Of a DNA stretch of 64,000 nt, positions 17,378 to 25,594 are shown piece by piece. Source of the stretch: Bacillus australimaris (GTDB lineage Bacteria; Bacillota; Bacilli; Bacillales; Bacillaceae); assembly GCF_001307105.1 (NCBI RefSeq), contig NZ_LGYN01000012.1:310001-374000 (forward strand), read 5' to 3'. A model generated the notes under the pieces. That model was not told where the DNA came from and made no database searches. It saw only the letters and a program-made list of their open reading frames with translations. The position numbers and the translations under genes are program-made. How positions within the stretch are numbered: the stretch's first letter is position 1; each line of letters starts with the position of its first letter.

Positions 17378-18236
17378 ACGGTCTCCCCCTTTTTTTACTG
17401 GTATGATGCATGACAGGGCTGGTGGCCTGCTGAAGGCTGTCTCCTAAAAAGTTCAACGCCATGACCACAAATAAGATGGCAAGTCCAGGTGCAAGCATAT
17501 GTGCTGGATGTGTCACCATGACATTCTTTGCCTCGTTGAGCATCATGCCCCATTCCGGTGTAGGTGCACTGACACCTAACCCAAGAAAAGACAAGGCAGA
17601 TATATTTAAGATCACCCAACCCGCATCAAGTGTCGCAAAAACGGCGATTTCTCCTGAAATGCGAGGAAATAGATGCCTCCTCAGAATGTAAAAGGAAGAG
17701 CCGCCAGATACCTTGGCAAACTGAACGGCTGGTTCATTCGCATATAGCAGGACAGACGAACGAATCATTCTTGTATACCAAGCCCATTTCGCAAGGACAT
17801 TTGCCAAAATAATATTGAACAGCCCCGGTCCGAGTATCCCCACAACCGCAAGAATCATGACCTCTGCTGGAAAAGACAGCATGACATCACACAGTCTCAT
17901 CAACACACCATCCACCTTTCCTCGAAAGAAGCCGGCCATGAGTCCAAGTGTGCTGCCAATGAGCATCGTGATACACATCGTCAGTAGAGCCGCAAGCATT
18001 GTTGTCCGAATGCCATATAAAAGCCGTGACAATACACATCTCCCGAGATGATCTGTTCCAAGCGGATAAGTAAGACTGATGCCGGCATATTTTTGAAGAA
18101 TATTCGTATGTGTTGGATCATGTGGTGCTAACAATGGTGCAAACAGGCCTGCTAATGCAACAAGTGCTAACACCCAGATCGAAAGAACAGCCATACGATC
18201 TTTTCTTAATTGATTCCACCCTATCATCGTTCTCAC
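17340..18236 (-). CDS. ABC permease, OppC/NikC type
   Basis: 298 residues. An N-terminal helix (MAVLSIWVLALVALAGLFAPLLAP) is followed by HPDPT-like DPTHTNI and YPLGTDHLGRCVLSRLLYG, the classical OppC/NikC entry motif. The binding-protein-dependent transport motif SGGSSFYILRRHLFPRISGEI lies in the middle, and about six helices are present. The final 38 bases overlap the D-type ATPase gene. Partner of the NikB-type permease in forming the membrane channel. Confidence 0.87.
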   Translation of the reverse strand: MRTMIGWNQLRKDRMAVLSIWVLALVALAGLFAPLLAPHDPTHTNILQKYAGISLTYPLGTDHLGRCVLSRLLYGIRTTMLAALLTMCITMLIGSTLGLMAGFFRGKVDGVLMRLCDVMLSFPAEVMILAVVGILGPGLFNIILANVLAKWAWYTRMIRSSVLLYANEPAVQFAKVSGGSSFYILRRHLFPRISGEIAVFATLDAGWVILNISALSFLGLGVSAPTPEWGMMLNEAKNVMVTHPAHMLAPGLAILFVVMALNFLGDSLQQATSPVMHHTSKKRGRPFAFYRRKQSVRK

Positions 18237-19162
18237 GCCTCCTTTCGTAACTGCGGATTCATGGCCATCTGCATCACATCAGCAATGAGATTGCACACAA
18301 CAAACAGGAACCCCATGACAAACAAATAGGCTTGAATAATCGGGAAGTCAGCGTGGAAAATAGCGGTTACACACAACCGGCCAACCCCTGGCCAAGCAAA
18401 AAGATTTTCAATAATAACGGTTCCCGCAATAAGCTTTGGAATAGACATACCAAGTGCAGTCACCGCTAATTGCAGGGCATGTCTCATGACTTTCAATTGA
18501 ACAGATCGTTCCTTTAAACCACGGGCTCTTGCATAAAAAACAAATGGCTCGTGCTGAAACTTTAGAATTTGATTGCGTATCAGTCTCACATAGGTTGATA
18601 AGTAGCCAAGTGAAAGTGTGACAGCTGGGAGCAGAATCGACTGAAATCCTTCCATTCCACTCGTATTGACCCAATTGAATTTGACAGAAAAGAGCCAAAT
18701 CAATAAAATCCCCAGCCAAAAGCTAGGCATCGAAGCGGCGATAAACACAAAGGCTCTCAGTATTCGATCCATCCAGGTATGAGCAGCATACGCACAGATC
18801 ATTCCGAATAACAAACTGAACACAATGATGAAAAAGAGCGCTGCCCCTGCAAGCTGCAATGTCGCAGGCAGCGCCTCCATCATAAGGTCAAAAACCGGCT
18901 CCTTTGTGACGTAGCTCCTGCCAAAATCTCCTGTTAATCCATCTTTAAACCATGTGGCGTATCGTATAAGAAATGGTTGATCTAAACCTAGTTCCTGCCG
19001 CATTGATTCAATCATTTCTTCTGTTGGAGTCACTTGATTCACCCGTAAAGCGACCTCAGCTGGATCACTCGCTCGCATCGTGAGTAGGACAAAGGCAAAG
19101 AAGGTGATAAAGATCATCAGTGGGAAAAGCATCAATATTCGTTCGAAGAGATAGCGTGTCAT
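18233..19162 (-). CDS. ABC permease, OppB/NikB type
   Basis: 309 residues, starting MTRYLFERILMLFPLMIFITFFAFVLL and containing EEMIESMRQELGLDQPFLIRYATWFKDGLTGDFGRSY, the OppB/NikB family signature. The EAA-like loop is ARARGLKERSVQLKVMRHAL. About six transmembrane helices. The stop overlaps the NikC-type gene start by 4 bases. It forms the importer channel with the downstream permease. Confidence 0.87.
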   Translation of the reverse strand: MTRYLFERILMLFPLMIFITFFAFVLLTMRASDPAEVALRVNQVTPTEEMIESMRQELGLDQPFLIRYATWFKDGLTGDFGRSYVTKEPVFDLMMEALPATLQLAGAALFFIIVFSLLFGMICAYAAHTWMDRILRAFVFIAASMPSFWLGILLIWLFSVKFNWVNTSGMEGFQSILLPAVTLSLGYLSTYVRLIRNQILKFQHEPFVFYARARGLKERSVQLKVMRHALQLAVTALGMSIPKLIAGTVIIENLFAWPGVGRLCVTAIFHADFPIIQAYLFVMGFLFVVCNLIADVMQMAMNPQLRKEA

Positions 19163-19177
19163 GTCTCTACCTCCGCT

Positions 19178-20806
19178 TTATGATGAAAAATACATACGGT
19201 CAAATGGAATTTCATACTGTGACACGTGAAAACCTACACCTTTCAGGCGTTTATTATAAACGGCCTTTGTCACAGAATAAGAGATTGGGATGTAGACATT
19301 TTCATCGTGGATATACGTCAATATTTCTTGATACATTTGTTTCCGTTTTTGCTCATCTGGCTCTACCAATACTTTCGATATCGTCTCATCCAGCCACTTT
19401 TTCTTTTTTAACCCTAATTGGGCTTGGTAATCAGCATGGGATGCCACACGGAATGAAGAGACGTAGGTTTGCGGATCATAAGGAAGTCCCCAAGACAGCG
19501 AGTACATCAGATCGAATTTCCCTGTTTTTTGACGGTCTAAAAATGCCTGTTTTTCTTCTCCTCTAATATCCAGCTTGACCCCTACCTGCTTGAAATCTTG
19601 TTGAATCGATTCACTGATCGTTCTTTCGCCTGCGTTATCAGAGTTATAGTAAATGGTCACGCTTAGTTGTTTGCCATTTTGATAGCGGTAACCGTCTTCT
19701 TTCAGCTTCCAGCCTGCTTCATCCAATAATGCCTCTGCTTTCTTTTTTTGATAGGTTTTCTTTTTCAATGGGATATCTGCGTAAGGGACTGAAGGGGCAA
19801 GCAGTGTGTGCGCCACCTGTTCTGTCCCATTTAAAATGCCTTCGGTGATCATCTCTTTTTGAATGGCATATTGAAACGCTTCTCTTACTTTCGTGTCTTT
19901 TGTCATTGGTTGATTTGAATTGATGACAATCGATCTTGATCCAACAGGGGGACTCACGGTTACACCATATTGACCCGCTTCCTTTAAAGCCTGGAACGAG
20001 TCTCCGTCAATCATGTCACCATCTGCTCCAAATAATAGATCAATCTCTCCTTTTTGAAGTGCAAGTAAAATCGTTTGGTGGTCCGGCATGACTTTCCACT
20101 TCACTGTTGAAATCTTCGGCTTTTTCCCCCAATAATGTTCATTCATTTCAAAAACAGCATATTGATTTTTCTTATGTTCCTTTAGCACATACGGTCCTGT
20201 CCCTGCATAGTTGTTGACTCCATTTGCAGTTGTTCCATCAATGAAGCTTTTTGGAGAAATAAAACGGAATGGGCGTGTTAATCCCAACTCTTCTAATGTC
20301 GGATAATAAGGTTCTTTTAAAGTAAGAACAAATGTATGGTCGTCCACCGCCTTTGTGGATTTGATTTCAGATACGAGATTCAGCCAAGCATTCTTTTCAA
20401 TATTTTTGACGACGGCATCGATGTTCATTTTCACAGCCTTTGCATGAAAAGGCTCGCCATCTGAAAAAGTCACACCTTTTCGGAGATGGAAGGTGTAGGT
20501 CCTTCCGTCCTTTGATATATCCCAGCTTTCTGCTAAGGCAGGCTGAATCCCTTTCTCTGTATTGACAACAAGCGATTCAAACACCATATTTTGAGCAGCC
20601 ATCTCTCCGCCATATAAATGGGGATTGATGTCCCTAATATCTTTTGTACTTGCATACACAAGCTCATCTTCTTCTCTATCCTTCAGGCTGGAAGATGCTT
20701 TATTTTCAGAGCATGAGGCCAATAAAAAACAAGCCATGACCGAAAACAGCATCAACGTGTATGTAACATAAGGATGTTTTTTTATGTAAACAGGCTGATG
20801 ATTCAT
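19178..20806 (-). CDS. NikA/CntA-like extracellular solute-binding lipoprotein
   Basis: 542 residues with lipobox LASC at residues 29-32. SBP family 5 features: DIRDINPHLYGGEMAAQNMVFESLV, LAESWDISKDGRTYTFHLRKGVTFSDGEPF, and near the C-terminus SWGLPYDPQTYVSSFR, which resembles the nickel-binding NikA group. It is the first gene after two Zur boxes. By analogy with Zur-controlled CntA (staphylopine) and Zur regulons elsewhere it may capture zinc, nickel/cobalt or their chelates. No biosynthesis genes for a metallophore lie nearby. A GGGGGAAG ribosome site supports the start at 20806. Confidence 0.85.
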   Translation of the reverse strand: MNHQPVYIKKHPYVTYTLMLFSVMACFLLASCSENKASSSLKDREEDELVYASTKDIRDINPHLYGGEMAAQNMVFESLVVNTEKGIQPALAESWDISKDGRTYTFHLRKGVTFSDGEPFHAKAVKMNIDAVVKNIEKNAWLNLVSEIKSTKAVDDHTFVLTLKEPYYPTLEELGLTRPFRFISPKSFIDGTTANGVNNYAGTGPYVLKEHKKNQYAVFEMNEHYWGKKPKISTVKWKVMPDHQTILLALQKGEIDLLFGADGDMIDGDSFQALKEAGQYGVTVSPPVGSRSIVINSNQPMTKDTKVREAFQYAIQKEMITEGILNGTEQVAHTLLAPSVPYADIPLKKKTYQKKKAEALLDEAGWKLKEDGYRYQNGKQLSVTIYYNSDNAGERTISESIQQDFKQVGVKLDIRGEEKQAFLDRQKTGKFDLMYSLSWGLPYDPQTYVSSFRVASHADYQAQLGLKKKKWLDETISKVLVEPDEQKRKQMYQEILTYIHDENVYIPISYSVTKAVYNKRLKGVGFHVSQYEIPFDRMYFSS

Positions 20807-20832
20807 ATGTACTTCCCCCTAAATTAACAATA

Positions 20833-20869
20833 TCGTAATCATTACGATTATTAATCGAAATGATTACGA
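20833..20869 (-). promoter_or_regulatory. Two Zur boxes upstream of the metal importer operon
   Basis: TCGTAATCATTACGA (20833-20847) matches the B. subtilis Zur box TCGTAATNATTACGA at every fixed base. TCGAAATGATTACGA (20855-20869) differs at one. They are 22 bases apart, about two helical turns, and cover the promoter region directly before the binding-protein gene. This predicts derepression in zinc starvation. Confidence 0.88.
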
Positions 20870-20916
20870 ATTGAATATTAGCATACAGATTTGGGAAACA
20901 CAATGTCTTTTTTCAT

Positions 20917-20947
20917 AAAAAAACAGACTCCTAGTAGAGTCTGTTTC
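20917..20947 (-). terminator. Terminator after the glycosyltransferase gene
   Basis: Minus strand AAACAGACTC, CTACTAG-like loop and GAGTCTGTTT with a following T run, downstream of the gene ending at 20998. Confidence 0.75.
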
Positions 20948-20997
20948 GATGATGGATCAGGATCAAGTCTGGCTTTTCAGCGTGAGGATGATTGAAC

Positions 20998-22155
20998 TTA
21001 TTTTGCTTTTATGAATTGATCGATTACACGTAATGCTTTTTCTGTCCCGCCTGCTGTTTGGAAGCTTTCTTCAATTTTCTCAATCCCCGACCGGTACGTA
21101 TCACTGCCTAGAACCGACTCAACGGTTTCTCTTAGCTGTGTTGCCGTTAGGTGTTCTTTATCCAGTGCACGAGCAGCAGATAATTCAGTTAGCCTTTGTG
21201 CCACCATCGGCTGATCTTTGTCGATCGGAATCACAACCATCGGAACGTTGTAATGAATGCCTTCATTGACGCTGTTCATCCCGCCGTGCGTCACAAACAC
21301 ATCTGTCCGTTCGAGCACTTCAAGCTGCGGCACATAAGGCTCGATCAGAAAATGAGAAGGCGCCTCTTTTAAGAGAGATTGATCCACTTTTTCACCTGTT
21401 GCGAGGATGACTTTTCCGCCAAAGTCTGCAAAGGCATCAATACACAGATTGAAAAATGCTTCCGTATCCCCAAGAACTGTACCCATGGAAATAAAGACGA
21501 CCTTTTCTTGCTCGAGTGCTTCCAGCGGAAAATGGTGCTGATCGGCTCTTTTTAGAAAGCTCGGTCCAATAAAGACAAACGATTCGTTCACTGCATCGAC
21601 AGACGGCTGAAAATATTCACTTGTATACACGATATTCAGTTCTCCACGATTTTTCATGAATTGCATCAAACGCGTTGGCTGAACGCCAAAACGCTCTTGT
21701 ATTTTTTCTAATAGATGATCGGCTTTCTCATCCTTTTTGTATAAAGGCGTGTCAAAATGCGCCTCTTGCAGCACAAAAGATGGGTTGGAACCGATGCTCG
21801 GAATGTGTAAGTAATCTCGAACAAGCTCCCCTGCCCCAAACATATCAAAGTAAACAAAATCAAATGAATGCTGCTGAGAAAGTGTTTCCACTACTTCTAA
21901 AATATCAAATGATGTTTGCAGCATAGCATGAAAGAATGGCTGCATCGTATCTATATGACCTTCATCCACATGTAATGTCCGAATATAGTCTGGAGTTATA
22001 TGTACATGAGCGCCTAAGCGTTTAATTCGTTCCTCATAATGTACAGTTGTAACCGCATGAATTTCATCTCCTCGATCCGCCCAAGCTTTGATGATCCCTA
22101 ACATGGGGTTCACATGTCCTTCAGCTGGAAACGCAATCAATAAAATCTTTGCCAC
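20998..22155 (-). CDS. MGT-family (macrolide-type) UDP-glycosyltransferase
   Basis: 385 residues, GT1 GT-B fold. The N-terminus is KILLIAFPAEGHVNPMLGIIKAW with the acceptor-side histidine (EGH). The C-domain has FISMGTVLGDTEAFFNLC and the donor signature PYVPQLEVLERTDVFVTHGGMNSVNEGIHYNVPMVVIPIDKDQ. It starts at GTG 22155 behind GAGGAGGG. It resembles B. subtilis YojK/YjiC enzymes, which glucosylate a wide range of phenolics, flavonoids and macrolides with UDP-glucose. Natural substrate unknown. It stands alone between terminators. Confidence 0.88.
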   Translation of the reverse strand: MAKILLIAFPAEGHVNPMLGIIKAWADRGDEIHAVTTVHYEERIKRLGAHVHITPDYIRTLHVDEGHIDTMQPFFHAMLQTSFDILEVVETLSQQHSFDFVYFDMFGAGELVRDYLHIPSIGSNPSFVLQEAHFDTPLYKKDEKADHLLEKIQERFGVQPTRLMQFMKNRGELNIVYTSEYFQPSVDAVNESFVFIGPSFLKRADQHHFPLEALEQEKVVFISMGTVLGDTEAFFNLCIDAFADFGGKVILATGEKVDQSLLKEAPSHFLIEPYVPQLEVLERTDVFVTHGGMNSVNEGIHYNVPMVVIPIDKDQPMVAQRLTELSAARALDKEHLTATQLRETVESVLGSDTYRSGIEKIEESFQTAGGTEKALRVIDQFIKAK

Positions 22156-22278
22156 AAGAAATCCCTCCTCATTGTCAATTCTCTTCCATGTTAATCATAT
22201 ACAGACAGCCGGCTCAACAAATACGCCTGAAAAGAGATGAAATGAGTCTTATGGCCAGTATTTTAAGAGGCTAACAGA

Positions 22279-22318
22279 AAAAAGACAAAGCCTCTTGTTA
22301 CGCGCTTTGTCTTTTTTC
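22279..22318 (-). terminator. Terminator after the orphan siderophore-binding lipoprotein gene
   Basis: Minus strand AAGACAAAGC and GCTTTGTCTT arms followed by six T residues, immediately after the stop codon. Confidence 0.8.
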
Positions 22319-22320
22319 TA

Positions 22321-23220
22321 TTATTTTTTAAGCAGCATTTCTTTAAACGCAGCAGACTGTTTTTCAATTGAGATTGGATCCGCATAGATAAATTCATTAA
22401 TTGAATAGTACAGGACATGTCCTTGTTTCACTGCTTGATTCTTCTTCCATACCCCGCTGTTTGTGATGTCAAGATTCGGTGCTTTTCCATCCTTTGTCGG
22501 TACAAGTAAATAGTCACCTGTATACTGGTTCATCTCTTCTAATGAAATACCGAGATAACCTTCTTTCGGAAGAGCTTTTTCTGCCTTTTCAGGCAAGCTG
22601 AATCCATAGCCTTGATAGATAACTTCCCCGCCGCGTCCAAAATCTGTACCAAATAAGTATACTTGCTTTGGCTGGACGTCCATAATGGAGAACGTCTTGT
22701 CATCACCAATTTTTGCTTTGACCTCTTTGCCGTCTTTTTTCAGCTGCTCGTCCATTTCTTTTATTTGTTTTTTCGCTAATGCTTCTTTTCCAAGAATCTT
22801 TCCGATTTCAATATGCATCTCTTTGAAGCTGTGTTCACTTGTTGTGAAAGTGATCGTTTTTGCGATTTTTTTATATTTTTCAACTTGATCATTTTGTGAA
22901 TATGCAATGATGAGATCAGGCTTCAGCTTAGCGATTGCTTCCACATTTTCCATCGGCACCCGCTTCACACCTGTTTCGTCTAAAAAGGATGATTTAGGAT
23001 AGACATCTGTCATGCCAACAGGTGTCACACCTAACTTTTTAAAATTCCCAAGCTGCGCTGTTAACACAACAATTCGCTTCGGCTTGGCAGGAATGGTGAT
23101 CTTTTCACCCGTTTCTGTTGTATATGTACGTGTACTTGCTGCTTGCTCTTTATTCTCTTTCTGCCCGCATGCTACTAACAGCAGTGCCAGCAGACTGACT
23201 AGCCAAATCATTTTTTTCAC
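22321..23220 (-). CDS. Orphan iron-siderophore-binding lipoprotein (YxeB-like)
   Basis: 299 residues from a GTG at 23220, which follows AAAGGTGG by eight bases. Lipobox LVAC gives a lipidated Cys18. Class III binding fold: KPKRIVVLTAQLGNFKKLGVTPVG, IAKLKPDLIIAYSQ, the connecting helix, and DFGRGGEVIYQGYGFSLPEK, with ADPISIEKQ near the end. The last two stretches resemble YxeB, the ferrioxamine-binding protein that borrows the FhuBGC permease. No permease gene is adjacent, so it probably works with another uptake system. A Fur box lies upstream. Confidence 0.85.
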   Translation of the reverse strand: MKKMIWLVSLLALLLVACGQKENKEQAASTRTYTTETGEKITIPAKPKRIVVLTAQLGNFKKLGVTPVGMTDVYPKSSFLDETGVKRVPMENVEAIAKLKPDLIIAYSQNDQVEKYKKIAKTITFTTSEHSFKEMHIEIGKILGKEALAKKQIKEMDEQLKKDGKEVKAKIGDDKTFSIMDVQPKQVYLFGTDFGRGGEVIYQGYGFSLPEKAEKALPKEGYLGISLEEMNQYTGDYLLVPTKDGKAPNLDITNSGVWKKNQAVKQGHVLYYSINEFIYADPISIEKQSAAFKEMLLKK

Positions 23221-23239
23221 TTACAAAACCACCTTTAAT

Positions 23240-23260
23240 TGAGAATGATTATTAATTATA
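23240..23260 (-). promoter_or_regulatory. Fur box and -10 element of the orphan binding-protein gene
   Basis: TGAGAATGATTATTA (23240-23254) matches 13 of 15 bases of the Fur box; the minus strand -10 TATAAT (23260-23255) abuts it. The -35 is weak. Confidence 0.8.
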
Positions 23261-23508
23261 GCATAAACAGTGTGGCTTAGATGTATATTTTTAGAAGTGA
23301 ATGCCACACACAAAAAAACCTCTCCTGTTGGAGAGGGTTCGAGGACCTTTTTCTATTGTGAACTAAGTCAAGTACACGCGCAGAGAATGTATAAAACCCC
23401 GACACGATGGATGCTATGAGAATATATCTTGTGAATATTTTTTGTATACATTTAAAGTTTTTAATTACAGGATCTTATTAAAGTAAAACACCCTTTGGTT
23501 GAAGAACA

Positions 23509-23973
23509 TTATTCAAACATTAAAATTTTGGGGTCTTTATTGTAACAGTGAACAAGCATAGCATGTAATTGTCCCCTATGATGATAAACATGTGCTAATA
23601 TCTCTAACAACCATTCATACCTTGTATATGTCACACCCCAATATGAAGTGGTACGAGACAGTAGTTCTGTGTCCGATAATTTCATATAATTATTTTTTAA
23701 TGAATGAAAATTAGTCATTAAGCCATTTTCTATCGACTCTAAAGTTTTATATGATACATTAGCATAAAATTTTTCCATCTCTTCTTGGGTAGCCTCATTA
23801 GCAATACGCCAGTCAGCTTCACAAATGATCGCAATGTGTTCCAGCAACTCTCCGATAGACTGCTTATGAGGTGTTGGTTTTTTTTGTAAATCACCTTCTT
23901 CTAATTGACTTACTATTTTTAATAATGTTTTAACAGCTACTTCAATTTGATGTAAAACACTTTCACAATTCAT
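23509..23973 (-). CDS. DinB/YfiT-family metal-dependent protein
   Basis: 154 residues from the ATG at 23973, which has AAGGAGG at ideal spacing; the open frame to 24003 lacks one. Four-helix bundle of the DinB type with the expected metal histidines: one in LLEHIAIICEADW and two or three in the final HVYHHRGQLHAML. Known members are thiol S-transferases or hydrolases using a divalent metal; the substrate here is unknown. The gene is AT-rich and isolated, and lies between two att-like sequences, so it may be cargo of an older integrated element. Confidence 0.75.
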   Translation of the reverse strand: MNCESVLHQIEVAVKTLLKIVSQLEEGDLQKKPTPHKQSIGELLEHIAIICEADWRIANEATQEEMEKFYANVSYKTLESIENGLMTNFHSLKNNYMKLSDTELLSRTTSYWGVTYTRYEWLLEILAHVYHHRGQLHAMLVHCYNKDPKILMFE

Positions 23974-24003
23974 TAGTGCCTCCTTATTAAAGAATTCTGC
24001 CAT

Positions 24004-24262
24004 TTTAGTTGAACAAGCTTTGAGAATATTGTTGATGCAATGATTTTATACTCCAATTATAGATTAAATTTACTTAATCAATATCATAAAGAAAATTTAT
24101 CTTTTTAACAATTTTAATCTGTGCTTTTCGATACAAAATGAACTACTTCACTTAAACGCTGATAAATAGTGAAGTTCCTCTCAATTTACTCACACAATAC
24201 CACTCATAAAAAAACAAAAAACCCTTCATTTCAAAGGGTTTTCAGGTTCTTTCACAAATGAT
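24004..24262. other. Intergenic stretch left of the integrated element
   Basis: AT-rich and without a gene. Its right part resembles the sequence between the integrase stop and the right att site (32290-32375), including an AAACCCTT/AAGGGTTT hairpin (about 24212-24238). This looks like the tail of another, mostly lost, related element. Confidence 0.5.
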
Positions 24263-24300
24263 AAATCGAATCCTATCGGATACTATAGACGCGCTCGGAG
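24263..24300. repeat. Left attachment site (attL-like), 38-bp direct repeat
   Basis: A 38-base sequence ending GACGCGCTCGGAG is repeated at 32376-32413 with one mismatch. The last ten bases copy the 3' end of tRNA-Arg, here without the rest of the tRNA. This is the signature left by a tyrosine integrase that inserts at a tRNA 3' end. Confidence 0.85.
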
Positions 24301-24422
24301 AACGTATAATTTGTGTCTTTAATTACTGTTGTAACAACGTTTTAAAATGACCTCGTGCAAAATTTTTGCAAAGAATATTTCTATTAACACTTTAAATCAC
24401 TATTAACTTTACTTTAATGCTA

Positions 24423-25172
24423 TCATGAAGAAATTTTATCTTTTTTTACAATTTCAATCAAAGTTTTAGTTCTTCTCTTACCGTACATAATTCTCAGAAG
24501 ATCTTCGAGGATATAAGAATCCCAATTGATTAAGCTTTCGCGTATTAAAAAATAATTCAAAAGAAATATTTTATCAACAACATTATCAAACAGTTTAAAA
24601 TATTCAGCTCTATCTATAATAGTATTATTATGCAGGCTAGAGAAATATTCAACATTCGTTATAGGAGTACCGCTTGATACCGAATGGGACACTGCACTTA
24701 ATTTCTGATAAAAAAATAAATTCTTCTCAACTGAATCATAATACTCGCTAAAATCATCTTCATCTAGGCATTTTTTCAAATCATTAATAAATTTTCTTTT
24801 AGTTTCTTTAAATCGAAAATCTAATTTTTGAAATTCAAGAGTAGGATTATCATTTAGCATAACGCCTCTCTCTTTTTCCAATACGAATTTAAAATTTGCC
24901 TCTTGGGCAGCTCTCAGTAATAATAAAGCACCCCTACATTGCCCAGTTATAAGTGCATAAAATGATTCAAGTAATAACGAAAAAGTCATATCAAATTCGG
25001 AATCAAAGTAATTTTTCGTCTCTGCTTTGTTCTTAAGATAACTAAGTGAAAATATATATCCGAAAATGCCATTAATTGCAGTTGAATTTATTGATAAAAA
25101 TTGATGATTAACTCCTTCTAAACTATTAATTTTTTCTAACTCATCATTGAAATAGTCATTTAAAGTTTTCAC
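24423..25172 (-). CDS. Unrecognised 249-residue protein, third gene of ParA cassette
   Basis: Not recognised. The protein is predicted soluble and mostly helical. A central segment TGQCRGALLLLRAAQEANFKFVL followed 70 residues later by YQKLSAVSHSVSS recalls helical-bundle proteins of unknown function in mobile loci. No HEPN R-x4-6-H motif, nuclease motif or membrane helix is visible. It starts at GTG 25172, whose bases overlap the stop of the gene before it by three (GTGA), so translation is probably coupled. AT-rich codon use like the rest of the element. Confidence 0.6.
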   Translation of the reverse strand: MKTLNDYFNDELEKINSLEGVNHQFLSINSTAINGIFGYIFSLSYLKNKAETKNYFDSEFDMTFSLLLESFYALITGQCRGALLLLRAAQEANFKFVLEKERGVMLNDNPTLEFQKLDFRFKETKRKFINDLKKCLDEDDFSEYYDSVEKNLFFYQKLSAVSHSVSSGTPITNVEYFSSLHNNTIIDRAEYFKLFDNVVDKIFLLNYFLIRESLINWDSYILEDLLRIMYGKRRTKTLIEIVKKDKISS

Positions 25173-25594
25173 TTTTCTTTACTTCCTTTACTTACTGTGT
25201 TGAACCAACCTATAACATTATCTTCTATAGTTTTTGATGATCTTTGCACTCTAGGATCATCATTTTCATCATTGATGTCTTTTTCGTCCAGGTAAACCAT
25301 AATTAATTTTATATATGTAGATACTATTGAAGGATCGTATTCTTTTGAGATATCATTAAGTAGCCTAGAGGCAAGATAAGGTCTACCTCTGAACACATAA
25401 TCTTTATAGTTTTTTTTGAATACTTCTTTTATAAAGCCTTCTAAATCTTTCTTATTTTTAAGAATATTTCTTTCAGTAATTAATTCATAAAGAAGCCCCA
25501 AAAATAAACTTTTAGTTTGTTGTAAAGTAAACTTGTTTTTATTTATTACACTAAACTCAATTATAAAATCTTTTTTACTTTCAATCTTTTTCAT
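25169..25594 (-). CDS. Unrecognised 141-residue protein, second gene of ParA cassette
   Basis: Not recognised. The ATG at 25594 follows GGAGGGAG; the open frame to 25612 has no such site. Charged, helical, lysine-rich at the start (MKKIESKKDFIIEFSVINKNKF), with FRGRPYLASRLLNDISKEYDPSIVSTYIKLIMVYLDEKD in the middle. It has no ParB-type helix-turn-helix that I can see, though its place directly after a ParA gene is where a ParB or other partner is expected. It starts 13 bases inside the ParA frame and overlaps the next gene. Confidence 0.6.
   Translation of the reverse strand: MKKIESKKDFIIEFSVINKNKFTLQQTKSLFLGLLYELITERNILKNKKDLEGFIKEVFKKNYKDYVFRGRPYLASRLLNDISKEYDPSIVSTYIKLIMVYLDEKDINDENDDPRVQRSSKTIEDNVIGWFNTVSKGSKEK

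Noticed and set aside
24423..25172. HEPN RNase toxin in the ParA cassette
   Set aside because: Helical pattern is suggestive but no R-x4-6-H motif is present.
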